A stretch of DNA of 64,000 bases, from positions 1-64,000 of the forward strand of contig NZ_MKZO01000047.1 in NCBI RefSeq assembly GCF_001941965.1, given 5' to 3'. The position numbers were made by a program, and so were the translations under genes. The notes beneath the pieces are model-generated. The model was not told the origin of the DNA and did no database searches. It saw only the letters and a program-made list of their open reading frames with translations. Shown in pieces: positions 9,619 through 22,600 of the stretch. Positions within the stretch are counted from its first letter, which is position 1; each line of letters opens with the position of its first letter. The stretch is from Pseudomonas putida. Lineage in GTDB: Bacteria > Pseudomonadota > Gammaproteobacteria > Pseudomonadales > Pseudomonadaceae.

Positions 9619-9661
9619 AATTAGTTGCATGACTATAAACTAATTTGCGAAAACCCGACAA
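9619..9661 (-). promoter_or_regulatory. Promoter with palindromic operator for the siderophore operon
   Basis: On the minus strand TTGTCG (9661-9656) and TATAGT (9637-9632) form a candidate -35/-10 pair with an 18-bp spacer. A perfect 8-bp inverted repeat AATTAGTT/AACTAATT (9619-9626 and 9638-9645, 11-bp spacer) brackets the -10 box. A repressor bound there would block the operon. The divergent TetR-family gene about 120 bp away is the natural candidate. The sequence is not a good Fur box. Confidence 0.55.
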
Positions 9662-9699
9662 GACGGCTACAAGACACTTCTTCAAAGCACGACGCGGCC

Positions 9700-9731
9700 C
9701 CTGTGGGAGCGGGTAAACCCGCTCCCACAGG
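9700..9731. repeat. REP-type palindrome
   Basis: A 15-bp perfect stem (CCTGTGGGAGCGGGT and its complement) with a 2-nt loop lies between the divergent iron operon and the TetR gene. The core matches the GTGGGAGCGGG class of Pseudomonas REP, distinct from the GGGAGCTGGCTTGCC class elsewhere in this window. Confidence 0.8.
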
Positions 9732-9763
9732 ATCCCGGTAGAACCCCGAAAGCGGAGTCATCC

Positions 9764-10375
9764 ATGGAATCCCCAGCACCATCCCCCGGCCGCGGCCGCC
9801 CGCGAACCATCACCCGCGAACGCATTGCCGATGTCAGCATCGCCATCGGCCTGCCCAGCCTGACCTTCGTCGGCGTGGCGGCGGCGTTGGGTGTGAGCCA
9901 TATGGCGCTGTACAAGCACGTGGCCAATATCGAGGCGCTCAAATGCCTGGTGGCCGAGGAGATCTTCCAGCGCTGGGAGATTCCCCAGGCCGATGCCGAC
10001 GCACCGCAGGGGCTGGAGGACTACCTGACCGGCTTCGCCGCCTCGGTCCAGGCCTTCGTCAAGGCGCATCCGGGCCTGACGCCCTACGTCATCCGCCGCC
10101 TGGCGGCCACCGAATCGATGATCGACAAGATCCATGCGCACCAGGCGCATATCGCCCAGGCTTACGGGCTGAGCCTGGAGCAGGCGCGGTGGTTGCTTTC
10201 CACCGTGGCGTTCCATGGGTTTGCGGTGGCGGATACGGTGTACACCGTGTCGGGTCGCGAGCCGCTGCTGGAGGCGGACCGGGCCGGGGAAGAGTCGGAG
10301 ATGGAGGTGGAGCTGGATGAAGGAATGCGGGCGTTGATCGTTGGCATGCTGGTTTTGCTCGAACGGCGCCGCTGA
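9764..10375 (+). CDS. TetR/AcrR-family transcriptional regulator
   Basis: DNA-binding repressor-type protein of 203 residues. The N-terminal helix-turn-helix is clear: FVGVAAALGVSHMALYKHV at about residues 36-54, after the basic stretch GRGRPRTITRERIADV. The remaining residues form the all-helical ligand/dimer domain. A GCGGAG Shine-Dalgarno precedes ATG 9764. It is divergent from the siderophore operon, and the inverted repeat at 9619-9645 is a plausible operator. The ligand is unknown. Role in iron operon control is inferred only from position. Confidence 0.88.
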   Translation: MESPAPSPGRGRPRTITRERIADVSIAIGLPSLTFVGVAAALGVSHMALYKHVANIEALKCLVAEEIFQRWEIPQADADAPQGLEDYLTGFAASVQAFVKAHPGLTPYVIRRLAATESMIDKIHAHQAHIAQAYGLSLEQARWLLSTVAFHGFAVADTVYTVSGREPLLEADRAGEESEMEVELDEGMRALIVGMLVLLERRR

Positions 10376-10447
10376 GCGGGATATACCGGCGCCAGCCTGT
10401 CGAATACACTCATCATCTTTCCCCGCGTGCTCGCCAGGCCCCCGTTC

Positions 10448-11854
<1,407 letters not shown>

Positions 11855-11872
11855 CGCCATTTTTACCGATCA

Positions 11873-11910
11873 CTAATATCGCCACGCCAATGATGGCGTA
11901 TTGATATTAG
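11873..11910. promoter_or_regulatory. Long interrupted inverted repeat upstream of cdiB
   Basis: Outer arms CTAATATC (11873-11880) and GATATTAG (11903-11910) enclose a second dyad CGCCA/TGGCG (11885-11889, 11894-11898). The element ends 16 bp before the cdiB ATG, in the only non-coding space (72 bp) between the kinase and cdiB genes. It could be a regulator operator or, if transcribed, a leader hairpin that limits cdiB translation. A terminator is unlikely because no T run follows. Confidence 0.5.
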
Positions 11911-11926
11911 CAAGGGATCCCGGCTC

Positions 11927-13621
11927 ATGCATCTCCACCACCTCGCGATGAGGTTGTGCCTTCTGGCCCTGGGCCTTGGCGCTGCTGTACCTGCCTTCGC
12001 AGCGACCCCGGGCGACCAGGACCTGATCCGTGAGCGGCAGGACCGTCTGCTCCTCGAACAGCAACGTCGCCTTGACGAACTGCGCGACCTGCCGGGCCAG
12101 CAATCCACCCAGCCGGCCACCCCGGCAGCTCCCGATACCCGCTGCTTTCCCATCGACACCATCGAGGTCAAGGGCGCCGACCAGCTGTCCCAGGCCGATC
12201 GCGACAGCCTGGTCAAACCCTGGCTGGGCCAATGCCTCGGTGTCGAGCAGCTCAATGCCTTGCTCAAGGCCATCACCGATCACTACCTGGCCCGTGGCCT
12301 GGTCACCAGCCGCGCCTACCTGCCGCAACAGGACCTGAGCACCCGCCACCTGGAAATCCAGGTCGTCGAAGGCCGCCTCGAAGGGCTCAATGGCAACGGC
12401 GTGTCGCCTCGGGAACTGGCGATGACCTTTCCCGGCACGGTCGGCGAACTGTTGAACCTGCGCGATATCGAGCAGATGGTCGACCAGCTCAACCGCCTGC
12501 CGTCCAACCAGGCCAAGATGGAACTGGTGCCCGGCAGCAACGTTGGCGGCAGCACCGTGCAGGTCGGCAATACCCCGAAAAAGCCCTGGCGCGCCAGCGT
12601 TTCGCGCAACAACGACGGCCAGCTCGCCACCGGCGAGCAACAGTGGGGCTACGGCCTGGAATGGGACAGCCCGCTGGGCCTTGCCGACCAGTTGATGCTG
12701 CGTGGCGGCCGTGACGCGGTCAGCGATCACCAGCGCACCGCCCACAATGAAATGCTCTTCTACAACCTGCCCTGGGGCTGGTGGAACTTCAGCTATTCGT
12801 ACAGCCAGAGCGCCTACCGCTCCCGCGCCGAAGCCAACACCTTCAGCTTCAAGCAGACCGGCGATACGCAAAACCACCAGTTGCGCGCCGAGCGGGTGAT
12901 CCACCGCGACAGCCTGTCGAAAACCTCGCTGAACACCGGCATCGCCTACCTGCGCTCGAACAACTACATCGAAGGCAGCCGCCTGGAGAACAGCAGCAAC
13001 CGCCTCAGCGAAGCCCAGTTCGGCATCAACCATGGCCGGCGCGTCGGCAGCGCCTTCGTCAACCTTGACCTGGGCATGCAGCAGGGCATCGGCGCCTTCG
13101 ACGCCCAGGCCGACCGCCAGGAGCAACCAGGCGACCCCGACGCCCGTTATCGCAAGTACAGCCTGACCCTCAGCTACCTGCAGCCCTTCAGCCTGTGGGG
13201 CGAGAACTTCAGTTTCAGCAGCCTGGCCACCGGACAGCGCAGCGAAAACCCGCTGTACAGCCCGCAGCGCCTGAGCCTGGGCGGCCTGTCGTCGGTGCGC
13301 GGCTACAAGGACCAGTCCCTCACCGGCGACAGCGGCGGTTACTGGCGCAACGACCTGCGCTGGACCCGCCCGGTCACGCTCGAATGGCTGCAGCCGGTGC
13401 TCGGTGAGTACGGCCTGAGCCTCGGCTATGACCAGGGCGTGATCCGCGGCGACCGCTACAACGGCGACCAGCATGGACGTGTTTCCAGCAACGCCATCGA
13501 ATTCTTCGCCCGCGGCCAGCACCTGGCCGCCAGCGTGACCTTTGCCCATTCCCTTGAGCGCCCGGATGTGATCACCGAGCGTGAAACCCCACTTTATTTC
13601 CGGGTGGAGCTGCTGCTCTAA
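11927..13621 (+). CDS. cdiB: Two-partner secretion transporter (TpsB, ShlB/FhaC/HecB family)
   Basis: Outer-membrane Omp85-superfamily pore (564 residues) that exports the giant CdiA partner. The order is signal peptide (LALGLGAAVPAFA), an N-terminal helix rich in Arg, Gln and Leu that plugs the pore in FhaC homologues, two POTRA domains (about residues 75-235, including FPIDTIEVKGADQLSQ and YLPQQDLSTRHLEIQVVEGR), and a 16-strand barrel. The barrel contains the conserved LSLGGLSSVRGYKD segment (the VRGY/F motif of loop L6) near residue 450. It ends in a hydrophobic strand, YFRVELLL. It lies 30 bp upstream of cdiA, so the two are co-transcribed. Assignment to CDI rather than adhesin export rests on the toxin and immunity genes downstream. 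Confidence 0.93.
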   Translation: MHLHHLAMRLCLLALGLGAAVPAFAATPGDQDLIRERQDRLLLEQQRRLDELRDLPGQQSTQPATPAAPDTRCFPIDTIEVKGADQLSQADRDSLVKPWLGQCLGVEQLNALLKAITDHYLARGLVTSRAYLPQQDLSTRHLEIQVVEGRLEGLNGNGVSPRELAMTFPGTVGELLNLRDIEQMVDQLNRLPSNQAKMELVPGSNVGGSTVQVGNTPKKPWRASVSRNNDGQLATGEQQWGYGLEWDSPLGLADQLMLRGGRDAVSDHQRTAHNEMLFYNLPWGWWNFSYSYSQSAYRSRAEANTFSFKQTGDTQNHQLRAERVIHRDSLSKTSLNTGIAYLRSNNYIEGSRLENSSNRLSEAQFGINHGRRVGSAFVNLDLGMQQGIGAFDAQADRQEQPGDPDARYRKYSLTLSYLQPFSLWGENFSFSSLATGQRSENPLYSPQRLSLGGLSSVRGYKDQSLTGDSGGYWRNDLRWTRPVTLEWLQPVLGEYGLSLGYDQGVIRGDRYNGDQHGRVSSNAIEFFARGQHLAASVTFAHSLERPDVITERETPLYFRVELLL

Positions 13622-13651
13622 GCCCCACCACAGCTGAACCGAGACCACGAC

Positions 13652-16600
13652 ATGGACGTCCGTCAATACGCTTTCCTGGCCCGCCTGCCTTCGGCGACCG
13701 TGCAGCCGCGCGAGTCGTTCTGTGGCATTCCCAAGCGGGCGCTGGCGTTCCTGCTGGCCAACGTCATGTTCTGGCAGCCGATCTGGGCGCAGGCGGACGG
13801 CATCGCGGTCAGCGCGGGCAATACCGGGCTGGCCCAGGCGGGCAATGGCGTGCCGATCGTCAATATCGCCGCGCCGAATGCCAACGGCCTGTCCCATAAC
13901 CAGTTCAAGGACTACAACGTCGATTCAAAGGGGTTGATCCTCAACAACGCCACGGACCGCACGCAAAACACCCAGCTTGGCGGGATCATCGTCGGCAACC
14001 CGAATTTCAGCGGTCGCGCCGCCGATATCATCCTCAACGAAGTGAACGGCGGCAGCCCGAGTCAACTGCGTGGCTACACCGAGGTGGCGGGCAAGTCCGC
14101 GCATGTGATCGTCGCCAACCCCTACGGCATTGCCTGTGATGGTTGCGGCTTCATCAACACGCCGCGAGTCACCCTGAGCACCGGCAAGCCGATAATCGAC
14201 AACGGCCAACTGAGCCGCTACCAGGTCGATCAGGGCAACGTCGCCATCCAGGGCGCCGGGCTCAATGCCACGAACGTCGACCAGTTCGAAATCATCACCC
14301 GCGCCACGCAGATCAACGCACAGCTCCAGGCCAACAAGCTGGATATCGTCGCCGGTCGCAACGATGTCGATGCGCGCACTCTAGCTGCAACGGCCCGCGC
14401 CGCCGATGGCAGCCAGGCGCCGGAACTGGCGATCGATTCCTCGGCGCTGGGCGGTATGTACGTCAACACCATCCGCCTGGTCGGCACCGAAGCCGGGGTA
14501 GGGGTGAAGCTGGCCGGCGACATGATGGCCGGTGGCGATATCCAGATCGATGCCAACGGCAAGCTGAGCACCGGCCAGATGTCGGCCGGCGGTTCGGCAA
14601 CGGTGAAGGCAAGGGAAGTGGATGCCCAGGGCACGCTGTATGCCGGTCAGAACCTGGCGATCAGCGCCCAGGGTGACGTGACCAACCGCCAGAGTCTGGC
14701 GGCGCGGGACAGCTTGTCGATCGACAGCAGCGGCAAGCTGACCAACCAGGGCGTGATCGAAGCCGGGGTGAATGCGGACAACAGCCGCAACGCCCAGGGT
14801 GATCTGCGTATCAGCGCACAAGCCATCGATAACAGCGGGCGCACCCTGGCAGCCAGCCGGGACCTCAGCGTCGAAACCGGCGCACTGGCCAACCAGGGCG
14901 GTACCCTCAGCGCCGGACGCAATGCCCGTGTCGATGCCGGCCAACTGGACAACCAGAACCGCGGCCGGATCCTGGCCGGGGGCGATCTGTCCAGCACCAG
15001 CCAGACCCTGCTCAACGCCCAGGGCGGATTGTTGAGCAGTGGCGCGGCGCTCAGCCTGAACAGCGGCAACCTGATCAACCGCAACGGCGAGCTTTCGGCA
15101 TCAGGCCAGGTGACCTTGCGCCTCGCCTCGCTGGATAACGTCGCCGGTCTGGTCAGCGCCGGCCAGGGCCTCGACCTGTACGTCGCTGCGTTGCTGAACA
15201 ACAGCGGCGGTGGCCAGATCAGCAGCCGCCAGCAACTGACGGCCAGTGTCGGCAGCCTCGACCAGCAGGCTGGCGGCCGCCTGCGCAGCGATGCCGGCAT
15301 GAGTCTGGACCTGCGCCACGGCCAGCTGGACAACCGCACCGGTGTGATCAACGCCGCCGGCCAGTTGACCCTGGACAACCTCGCCGGGGTCGACAACCGT
15401 CAAGGCGAGATCTCCAGCCAGCGCGCCTTCACCGTCGCCGCCAGCAGCCTCGACAACACGGCGGGCAAGCTGCTCAGCGACCAGGCCCTGACCTTGAGCA
15501 TCGCCGGTGCCCTGAACAACGCTGCCGGGTTGATCGCCGCCCAGGCGCTGCAGATCGATGCCGCCAGCCTGTTCAACGGCCAACAGGGCACGCTGTCCAG
15601 CCGGGGTACCCTGGCCGCACGCGTCAGCGGTGCCCTGGACAACCACGACGGCAACCTCAGCGCCCAGGGCGCGATGCAGATCGCGGTGGGCAGCCTGGAC
15701 AACAGCGCCGGACGCCTGCATGGCCAGTCGGGCATCAGCCTCGACCTCAACCACGGCCACTGGAACAACCAGGCTGGCCTGTTCACCGCCCCGGGGCAGT
15801 TGCAACTGTTCAACCTCGCCAGCATCGCCAACCAGGGCGGAGAGATCTCCAGCGCCCTGGGCTTCGAGCTGCACGGTGACAGCCTGGACAACCGCGGCGG
15901 CAAGCTGCAAAGCGACGCCAGCCTCGGCCTGGTACTGGGCGGCGGCCTGGACAACCGCGAAGGCCGGGTGACCAGCGCCGCGACCCTGGCGCTGAACGCC
16001 GGCAGCCTGGACAACCGCCTCGGTACGCTGACCAGCAGCACCGACCTGCACGCCAGCCTGGCCGGCAACCTGCTCAACCAGAGCGGCCTGTTCAGTGCCG
16101 GTAGCCACCTGCAACTGAGCGCGGTTGACCTGATCAACCACAACGGCCAGTTGACGGCTGGCGCGACCCTGCAACTGCGCACCGCGCAACTGGACAACCG
16201 CAACGCCGGGCGCATTCTCGGCAGCGAACTGGACGCCAGCGTCACCGGGCTGGCGCAATCCGCCGGCAGCCAGTTGTACGGCAAGGACGCCCTGACCCTG
16301 GACCTGAACAACGGTCACCTGGACAACCAGGCCGGCCTGATCAGCACCCCCGGCCAGATGCTGCTGCGCAACCTGGCAACCGTCGACAACCGCACCGGGG
16401 AAATCTCCGGCAGCCGTGCCTTCCTGCTCGCTGCCAGCCAGCTCGACAACCGGGGCGGCAAGCTGCTCGGCGACCAGTTGCTCACCCTGCGCATCGCCGG
16501 CGCCCTGGACAACGCCGCCGGCCTGGTCTCGGCAGCGCGCCTCGATGGCCGCAGCGCCAGCCTGAACAACCAGGGCGGCAAGCTGAGCGCCGCCGCTGAC

Positions 16601-19600
16601 CTGCTCTTCAGCGCCGAAGACTTGCTGGACAACCGCAACGGCGAGCTGCTGGCCCGTGAGCTGGAGCTGAACGCCGCGAGCCTGGACAACGCCCAGGGCA
16701 CCCTGTTTGCCAGCGAACGTCTGGCCCTGGCGCTCGGCGGTACCCTGAACAACGAAAAGGGCACCGTGCGCGCCGAGCGCAACCTGGCGTTGCACGCCGG
16801 GCAGGTGGACAACGTCACTGGCGGGCGCATCAGTGCCGGCGAGCGCCTGACGGCCAGCGTCACCGGCCTGGACCAGCGCGGCGACGGTCAATTGCTCGGC
16901 CAGGGCAGCCTGGCCCTCGACCTGAACAACGGTCACCTGAACAACCAGGGCGGTCGTCTGAATGCCTTGGGCCAACTGCAACTGGACAACTTTGGCAGCG
17001 TCGATAACCGCAACGGTGAAGTCTCCAGCAACCTGGCCTTCGTGCTCGCCGCGACGACCCTCGACAACGGCAGCGGCAAGCTGCTCAGCGAGCAGGGCCT
17101 GACCTTGCGGATCGCCCGCTTGCTGGACAACACCCGGGGCCTGGTCTCGGCACCCAGCCTGGATATTCGTGCCGGCAGCCTGACCAACCAGCTCGGCAGC
17201 CTCAGCGCCGGCAACGCCATCACCCTGCAGACCGATGGCCTGCTGGACAACCGCGAGGGCAAGGTGCTCGCCGGCAGCAGTCAGGTCAGTGTCGGCGGGC
17301 TGGACAATCGCCAGGGGCTGCTGCAAGCCGATCGCGGTCTGGCTATCTCCAGCCGTACCGGCCTGGACAACCGCCAGGGCACCCTGCATGGCGGGCAGGG
17401 CGTCGAACTGCAGGGCGCCAGCCTGGACAACAGCGGCGGCAAGCTGGAAAGCGACGGCTACCTCAACGCACGAATCGCCGGGCAGATGTTCAACCAGGCC
17501 GGTCTGTTCAGCAGCGCCGGCGACCTCAGCCTGAGCGTCGCTGCACTGGGCAACACCGACGGGCGTCTCTATAGCCAGGCCGGCGTCACCCTCGACCTGA
17601 ACCATGGCTATCTGGACAACCAGCGCGGCCTGGTCAATGCGCCGGGGCAACTGCTCCTGCGCAACCTCGGCAGCGTCGATAACCGCGGCGGCGAGATCTC
17701 CAGCAAGCTGGCCTTCGAGCTGGCCGCGACCGACCTCGACAACCGTGCCGGCAAGCTGCTCGGCGAGCAGGGCCTGACCCTGCGCATCGCCCGCGCTCTG
17801 GACAACGCCGCCGGGCTGGTCTCGGCGGCGCGCATCGATGGCCGGGTCGGCAGCCTCGGCAATGCCGGCGGCAAGCTGGAAGCCCGGGATACCTTGCTGC
17901 TCAGCGCCGACGGCCTGCTGGACAACACCCGCGGTGAACTGCTGGCCCGCGACCTGAGCCTGGCTGCCGCGACCCTGGACAACCGTACTGGCCGGGCACA
18001 GGGCGACAACAGCCTGGCCATCGCTGATACCGGTGCGGTACTCAATGCCGCCGGCAACCTGTCGGCGAAACAGCTTGCCGTGAACGCCGCGAGCCTGGAC
18101 AACGCCCAGGGCACCCTGTTTGCCAGCGAGGGCCTGGCCCTGTCGCTGAGCGGAACGTTGAACAACGCGAAGGGCATCCTGCGTGGCGACCGCAACCTGG
18201 AGCTGCGCGCCGGGCAGGTGGCCAATACCGACGGCGGGCGCATCAGCGCCAGCGAGCAACTGACCGCCAGCGTCAGCGGCCTGGACCAGCACGGCGACGG
18301 GCAACTGCTCAGCCAGGGCGGCCTGACCCTCGACCTGAACCACGGTCACCTGAACAACCAGGGCGGCCGGATCAACGCCCCCGGGCAGTTGCTGCTCAAC
18401 AACCTTGGCACGGTCGACAACCGCAATGCCGAGATCTCCAGCAACCTGGCTTTCCTGCTGGCGGCGGGTGCGCTCGACAACGGCAACGGCAGGCTGCTCA
18501 GCGAGCAGGGCCTGACCTTGCGCATCGCCCGCCTGCTGGACAACAGCAAGGGCCAACTGTCGGCACCGGCCCTGAATATCCAGGTCGGCCGCCTGCTCAA
18601 CCATGGCGGCAGCCTGAGTGCCGGCAACGCCCTGACGCTTGCGGTCGACGAAGCGCTGGATAACCGTGACGGTGAGGTGCTCGCCAACAACGCCACGCTC
18701 AGCCTTGGCAGCCTGGACAACCGCCTGGGCCTGCTGCAAGCCGATAGCGGGCTCGAGCTCGCCAGCAGCGGCGCTCTGGACAACCGTCAGGGCACCCTGT
18801 ACGCCGGCCAGCGACTGGGCGTGGGCGGCGCCAGTCTCGATAACGCAGCGGGGCGGCTCAGCAGCCTCGGTAGCGTCACCCTCGACCTGAACAACGGCCG
18901 CCTGAACAACCAGGACGGCCTGATCAACGCGCCGGGCCAGTTGCTCCTGCGCAACCTCGGCGAGGTTGACAACCAGCGTGGCGAGATCTCCAGCCAGCTG
19001 GCCTTCGAGCTGGCGGCGACCCAGCTCGACAATGGCAACGGCAAGCTGCTCAGCGAACAGGACCTGACCCTGCGCATCGCCCGCGCGCTGCTCAATGGCC
19101 ACGGCCGGATCGGTGCGGCGGGCGTCGGCCTGCATGCCGGTAGCCTGGATAACCGCGAAGGGCTGGTTGAGGCCCGCAATGGCCTGACCCTCGCCATCGA
19201 CGGCATGCTGGGTAATCAGCAGGGCAAGCTGCTCGGTGCGCAGACCTCGGTTACCAGCCAGGCGCTGGGTAACGAACGCGGCTTGATTCAGGGCGACGCC
19301 AGCCTGGTTCTGACGCAGACCGCCGAGCTGCTCAACAGCGACGGCCAGTTGCTCGCCGGCCAGCACCTGAGCCTCGCCGCCGGTAGTCTGGACAACACCC
19401 GTGGCAGCCTGACCAGCGATGGTCGCCTCGACGTCCAGGTGAGCGGCCAGGCAGTCAACCAGCATGGCCTGCTGGCGGCCAAGGGCGCTGCCGACCTGAC
19501 CCTGGGCAGCCTCGACAACCGCGAAGCCGGGCGCATCAGCAGCCAGGCCAACCTGGTGCTGCGCAGTGGCGACCTGGATAACCGTGGCGGCATCCTGGCC

Positions 19601-22600
19601 GCCGAACAGGGCCTGAAGCTGCACGCCGGGCAGGTGAACAATGGCAGTGGCGGGCGCATCAACAGCACCGGCCAACTGGACGCCAGCGTCAGCGGCCTCG
19701 ACCAGCAGAACGATGGTCAGCTGTTCAGCCAGGGCGGTGTCAGCCTCGACCTGAACGCTGGCCTGCTGGACAACCGTGGCGGCCGAATCAACGCCCCCGG
19801 CCAACTGCTGCTGAACAACCTCGGCAGCGTCGACAACCGCGGTGGCGAGATCTCCAGCCAGCTGGCCTTCCTCCTGGCCGCCGGTGCGCTGGACAACGGC
19901 AATGGCAAGCTGCTCAGCGAGCAGGGCCTGACCCTGCGCATCGCCCGCTTGCTGGACAACACCCGGGGCCTGGTTTCGGCACCGACCCTCGATATCCGCG
20001 CGGGCAGCCTGGTCAACCAGTCCGGCAGCCTGAGCAGTGCCGGGGCGATCAGCCTGGTGGTGGACGCGGCGCTGGACAACCAGGGCGGCAAGCTGCTGGC
20101 CGACAGCGCGGTGGTCCGTGCCGGCTCGCTGGACAACCGCCTGGGCCTGGTGCAAAGCGACACCCGCCTGGACCTCACCAGTGCCGGCAGCGTGGACAAC
20201 CGCCAGGGCACCCTGTTTGCCCGGCAGGGCGCCAACCTCGGTGCCGCCAGCCTGAGCAACAGCGACGGCGGCCGCCTCTACGGCCTGGCCGATGTCAGCC
20301 TCGATCTCAACGGCGGCCATCTGGACAACCAGCATGGCCTGATCAACGCGCCGGGCCAGTTGCTTCTGAACAACCTCGGCAGCGTGGCCAACCTCGACGG
20401 CGAGATCTCCAGCACCCAGGCCTTCGAACTGGCCGCGAACCGTTTCGACAATGGCGGCAAGCTGCTCAGCGAACAGTCACTGACCCTGCGCATCGCCCAG
20501 ACGCTGGACAACACCAAGGGCCTGATCAAGGCCGCCGCACTGGATGTCCAGGCCGGCAGCCTGCTCAACCGGCAGGGCAAGCTCGAAGCCGGCAACGGCC
20601 TGACCTTGCGGGTGGACAGCAGCCTGGACAACCAGCAAGGCGAACTGCTCGGCACCACGACGCGGGTAACCAGCATCACGCTGAACAATGACGCCGGCCT
20701 GATCCAGGGCGACAAGCGCCTGAACCTCGACCTCTCCGGCGCTGCAAGCAATGCCGGCGGCCGTCTGCTGGCCGGCGAAGCCCTGGGCCTGAACGTCGCC
20801 AGCCTCGACAACAACCTTGGCCGGGTCGCCAGCGACGGCACACTGGAGATTGCGGTCACCGGGCAACTGCTCAACCGCGACGGCCTGCTGGGTGCCGTCG
20901 GCGTCCTGCAACTGAGCGCCGCCAGCCTCGACAACCAGCTCGACGGCCTGGTCTCCAGCCTCAGCAACCTGACCCTCGACGCCACCCGCTTCGACAACCG
21001 TGGCGGCAGCGTGATCGCCAGCGGGCAACTGCAGGTACGTGGCAGCGAACTGGACAACCGCCAGGCCGGCCTGCTCAATTCCGGCGGCGCCATGACCCTG
21101 GAAGTGCACGACCTGGACAACCGCGCCGGGAAAATCACCAGTGTCTCCAGCCTCACCGCCAGCGGTAATCGCCTGGACAACAGCGGTGGCGGTCGCGTGG
21201 TCGCCAACGGCGCCCTGCAACTGACCCTGGCGCGTCTCGACAACCAGAACAAGGGCATGGTCTCCGGGCAGCAGTCGGTCTCGATCACTGCCAACCAGAT
21301 CGACAATGCGGCCCAGGGCAGCCTGTACGGCAAGACCGGTCTGTCGCTGTTGCTGCGGGACGGCAATGGCCTGGCCGGGCAACTGGACAACACCCGTGGC
21401 GTCCTGCGCAGCGATGCCGGTCTCGGCCTCGATCTGCTTGGCCTGGTCAACGACAGTGGCCGGATCACCAGTGCCTCGACCCTGCTGGTCACGGCAGGGC
21501 AGGGCGTCAGCAACCTGGGCGGGGAAATCCTCGGCAGCACGGCGCTGACCCTGACCAGCCTCGGCCTGGCCAACAGCGGCGGGCGTATCGCCGCCGATGG
21601 TCGACTGCAGATCACCACCGGCACCCTGAGCAACCAGGGCGGACGCCTGACCAGCGCCGACCGCTTCGACCTGAGCGCCGCCCAGGTGGACAACCGCAGC
21701 GGCCGCATCGCCAGCGCCAAGGCCCTGACCGCCAGTGTCAGCGGCCTCGACCAGCGCAACGGCGGCGAGCTGTACAGCAACAGCGCCCTGACTCTCGACC
21801 TGAACAACGGTGTGCTCGACAACAGCGGTGGCCTGATCAACGCCCCGGGCCCGCTGCTGCTGCGCAACCTTGCCGCCGTGCACAACCGTGGCGGCGAGAT
21901 CTCCAGCGAACAGGGCTTCGACCTGAGCGCCGAGAGCCTCGACAACAGTGGCGGCGACCTGCTCAGCGACGCGGCCATCGGCCTGATCGTCAGGCAGGCG
22001 CTGCTCAATATTGGCGGGCAGATCGCCGCCGACGGCCTGAGCGCCGAAGCGGGCAGCCTGAACAACAGCGACGGCCTGTTCAGCAGTTCCGCCAACCTTG
22101 AGCTGAAAGTCGCCGGGGCCCTGCTCAACGACGGCGGTGAAGTGTCCGGCGCCGGCACCAGCCTGGTGCGCGCGGCGAGCCTGGGCAACGGCAATGGCCA
22201 GGTGATGAGCGATATCGCCCTCGACCTCGGTGTGACCGGGGCGCTGCTCAACCAGGGCGGTACCCTCGGTGCCGGCCGGCAATTGCAGGTGGCCGCCGGC
22301 AGCCTCGACAACAGCCACACCGGCAGCCTGGTCAGCGATGGCAGCCTCGGCCTGAACGTCACCGGTCTGCTCGACAACCAGGGCGGCAGCCTGCTGGCCA
22401 AGGGCGTGATGGACCTGCTGGTCGGCAGCCTCGACAACCGCGGCGGTCGCCTCTCCGGGCAGAACGCCCTGACCTTGCGCGGCACCCGCCTGGACAACCG
22501 CGACGGCGTGATCCGCGCCAACCAGGACCTGCTCCTGCGCCTGGCCCTGCTGGACAACCGCAATGGCCTGGTCAACGGCGTGCGTGGCCTCGACCTGGGC

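Noticed and set aside
9592..9630. Upstream ATG 9630 as start of the first ABC gene
   Set aside because: It lies at the predicted transcription start between the arms of the operator-like repeat; the ATG at 9591 is the better start.
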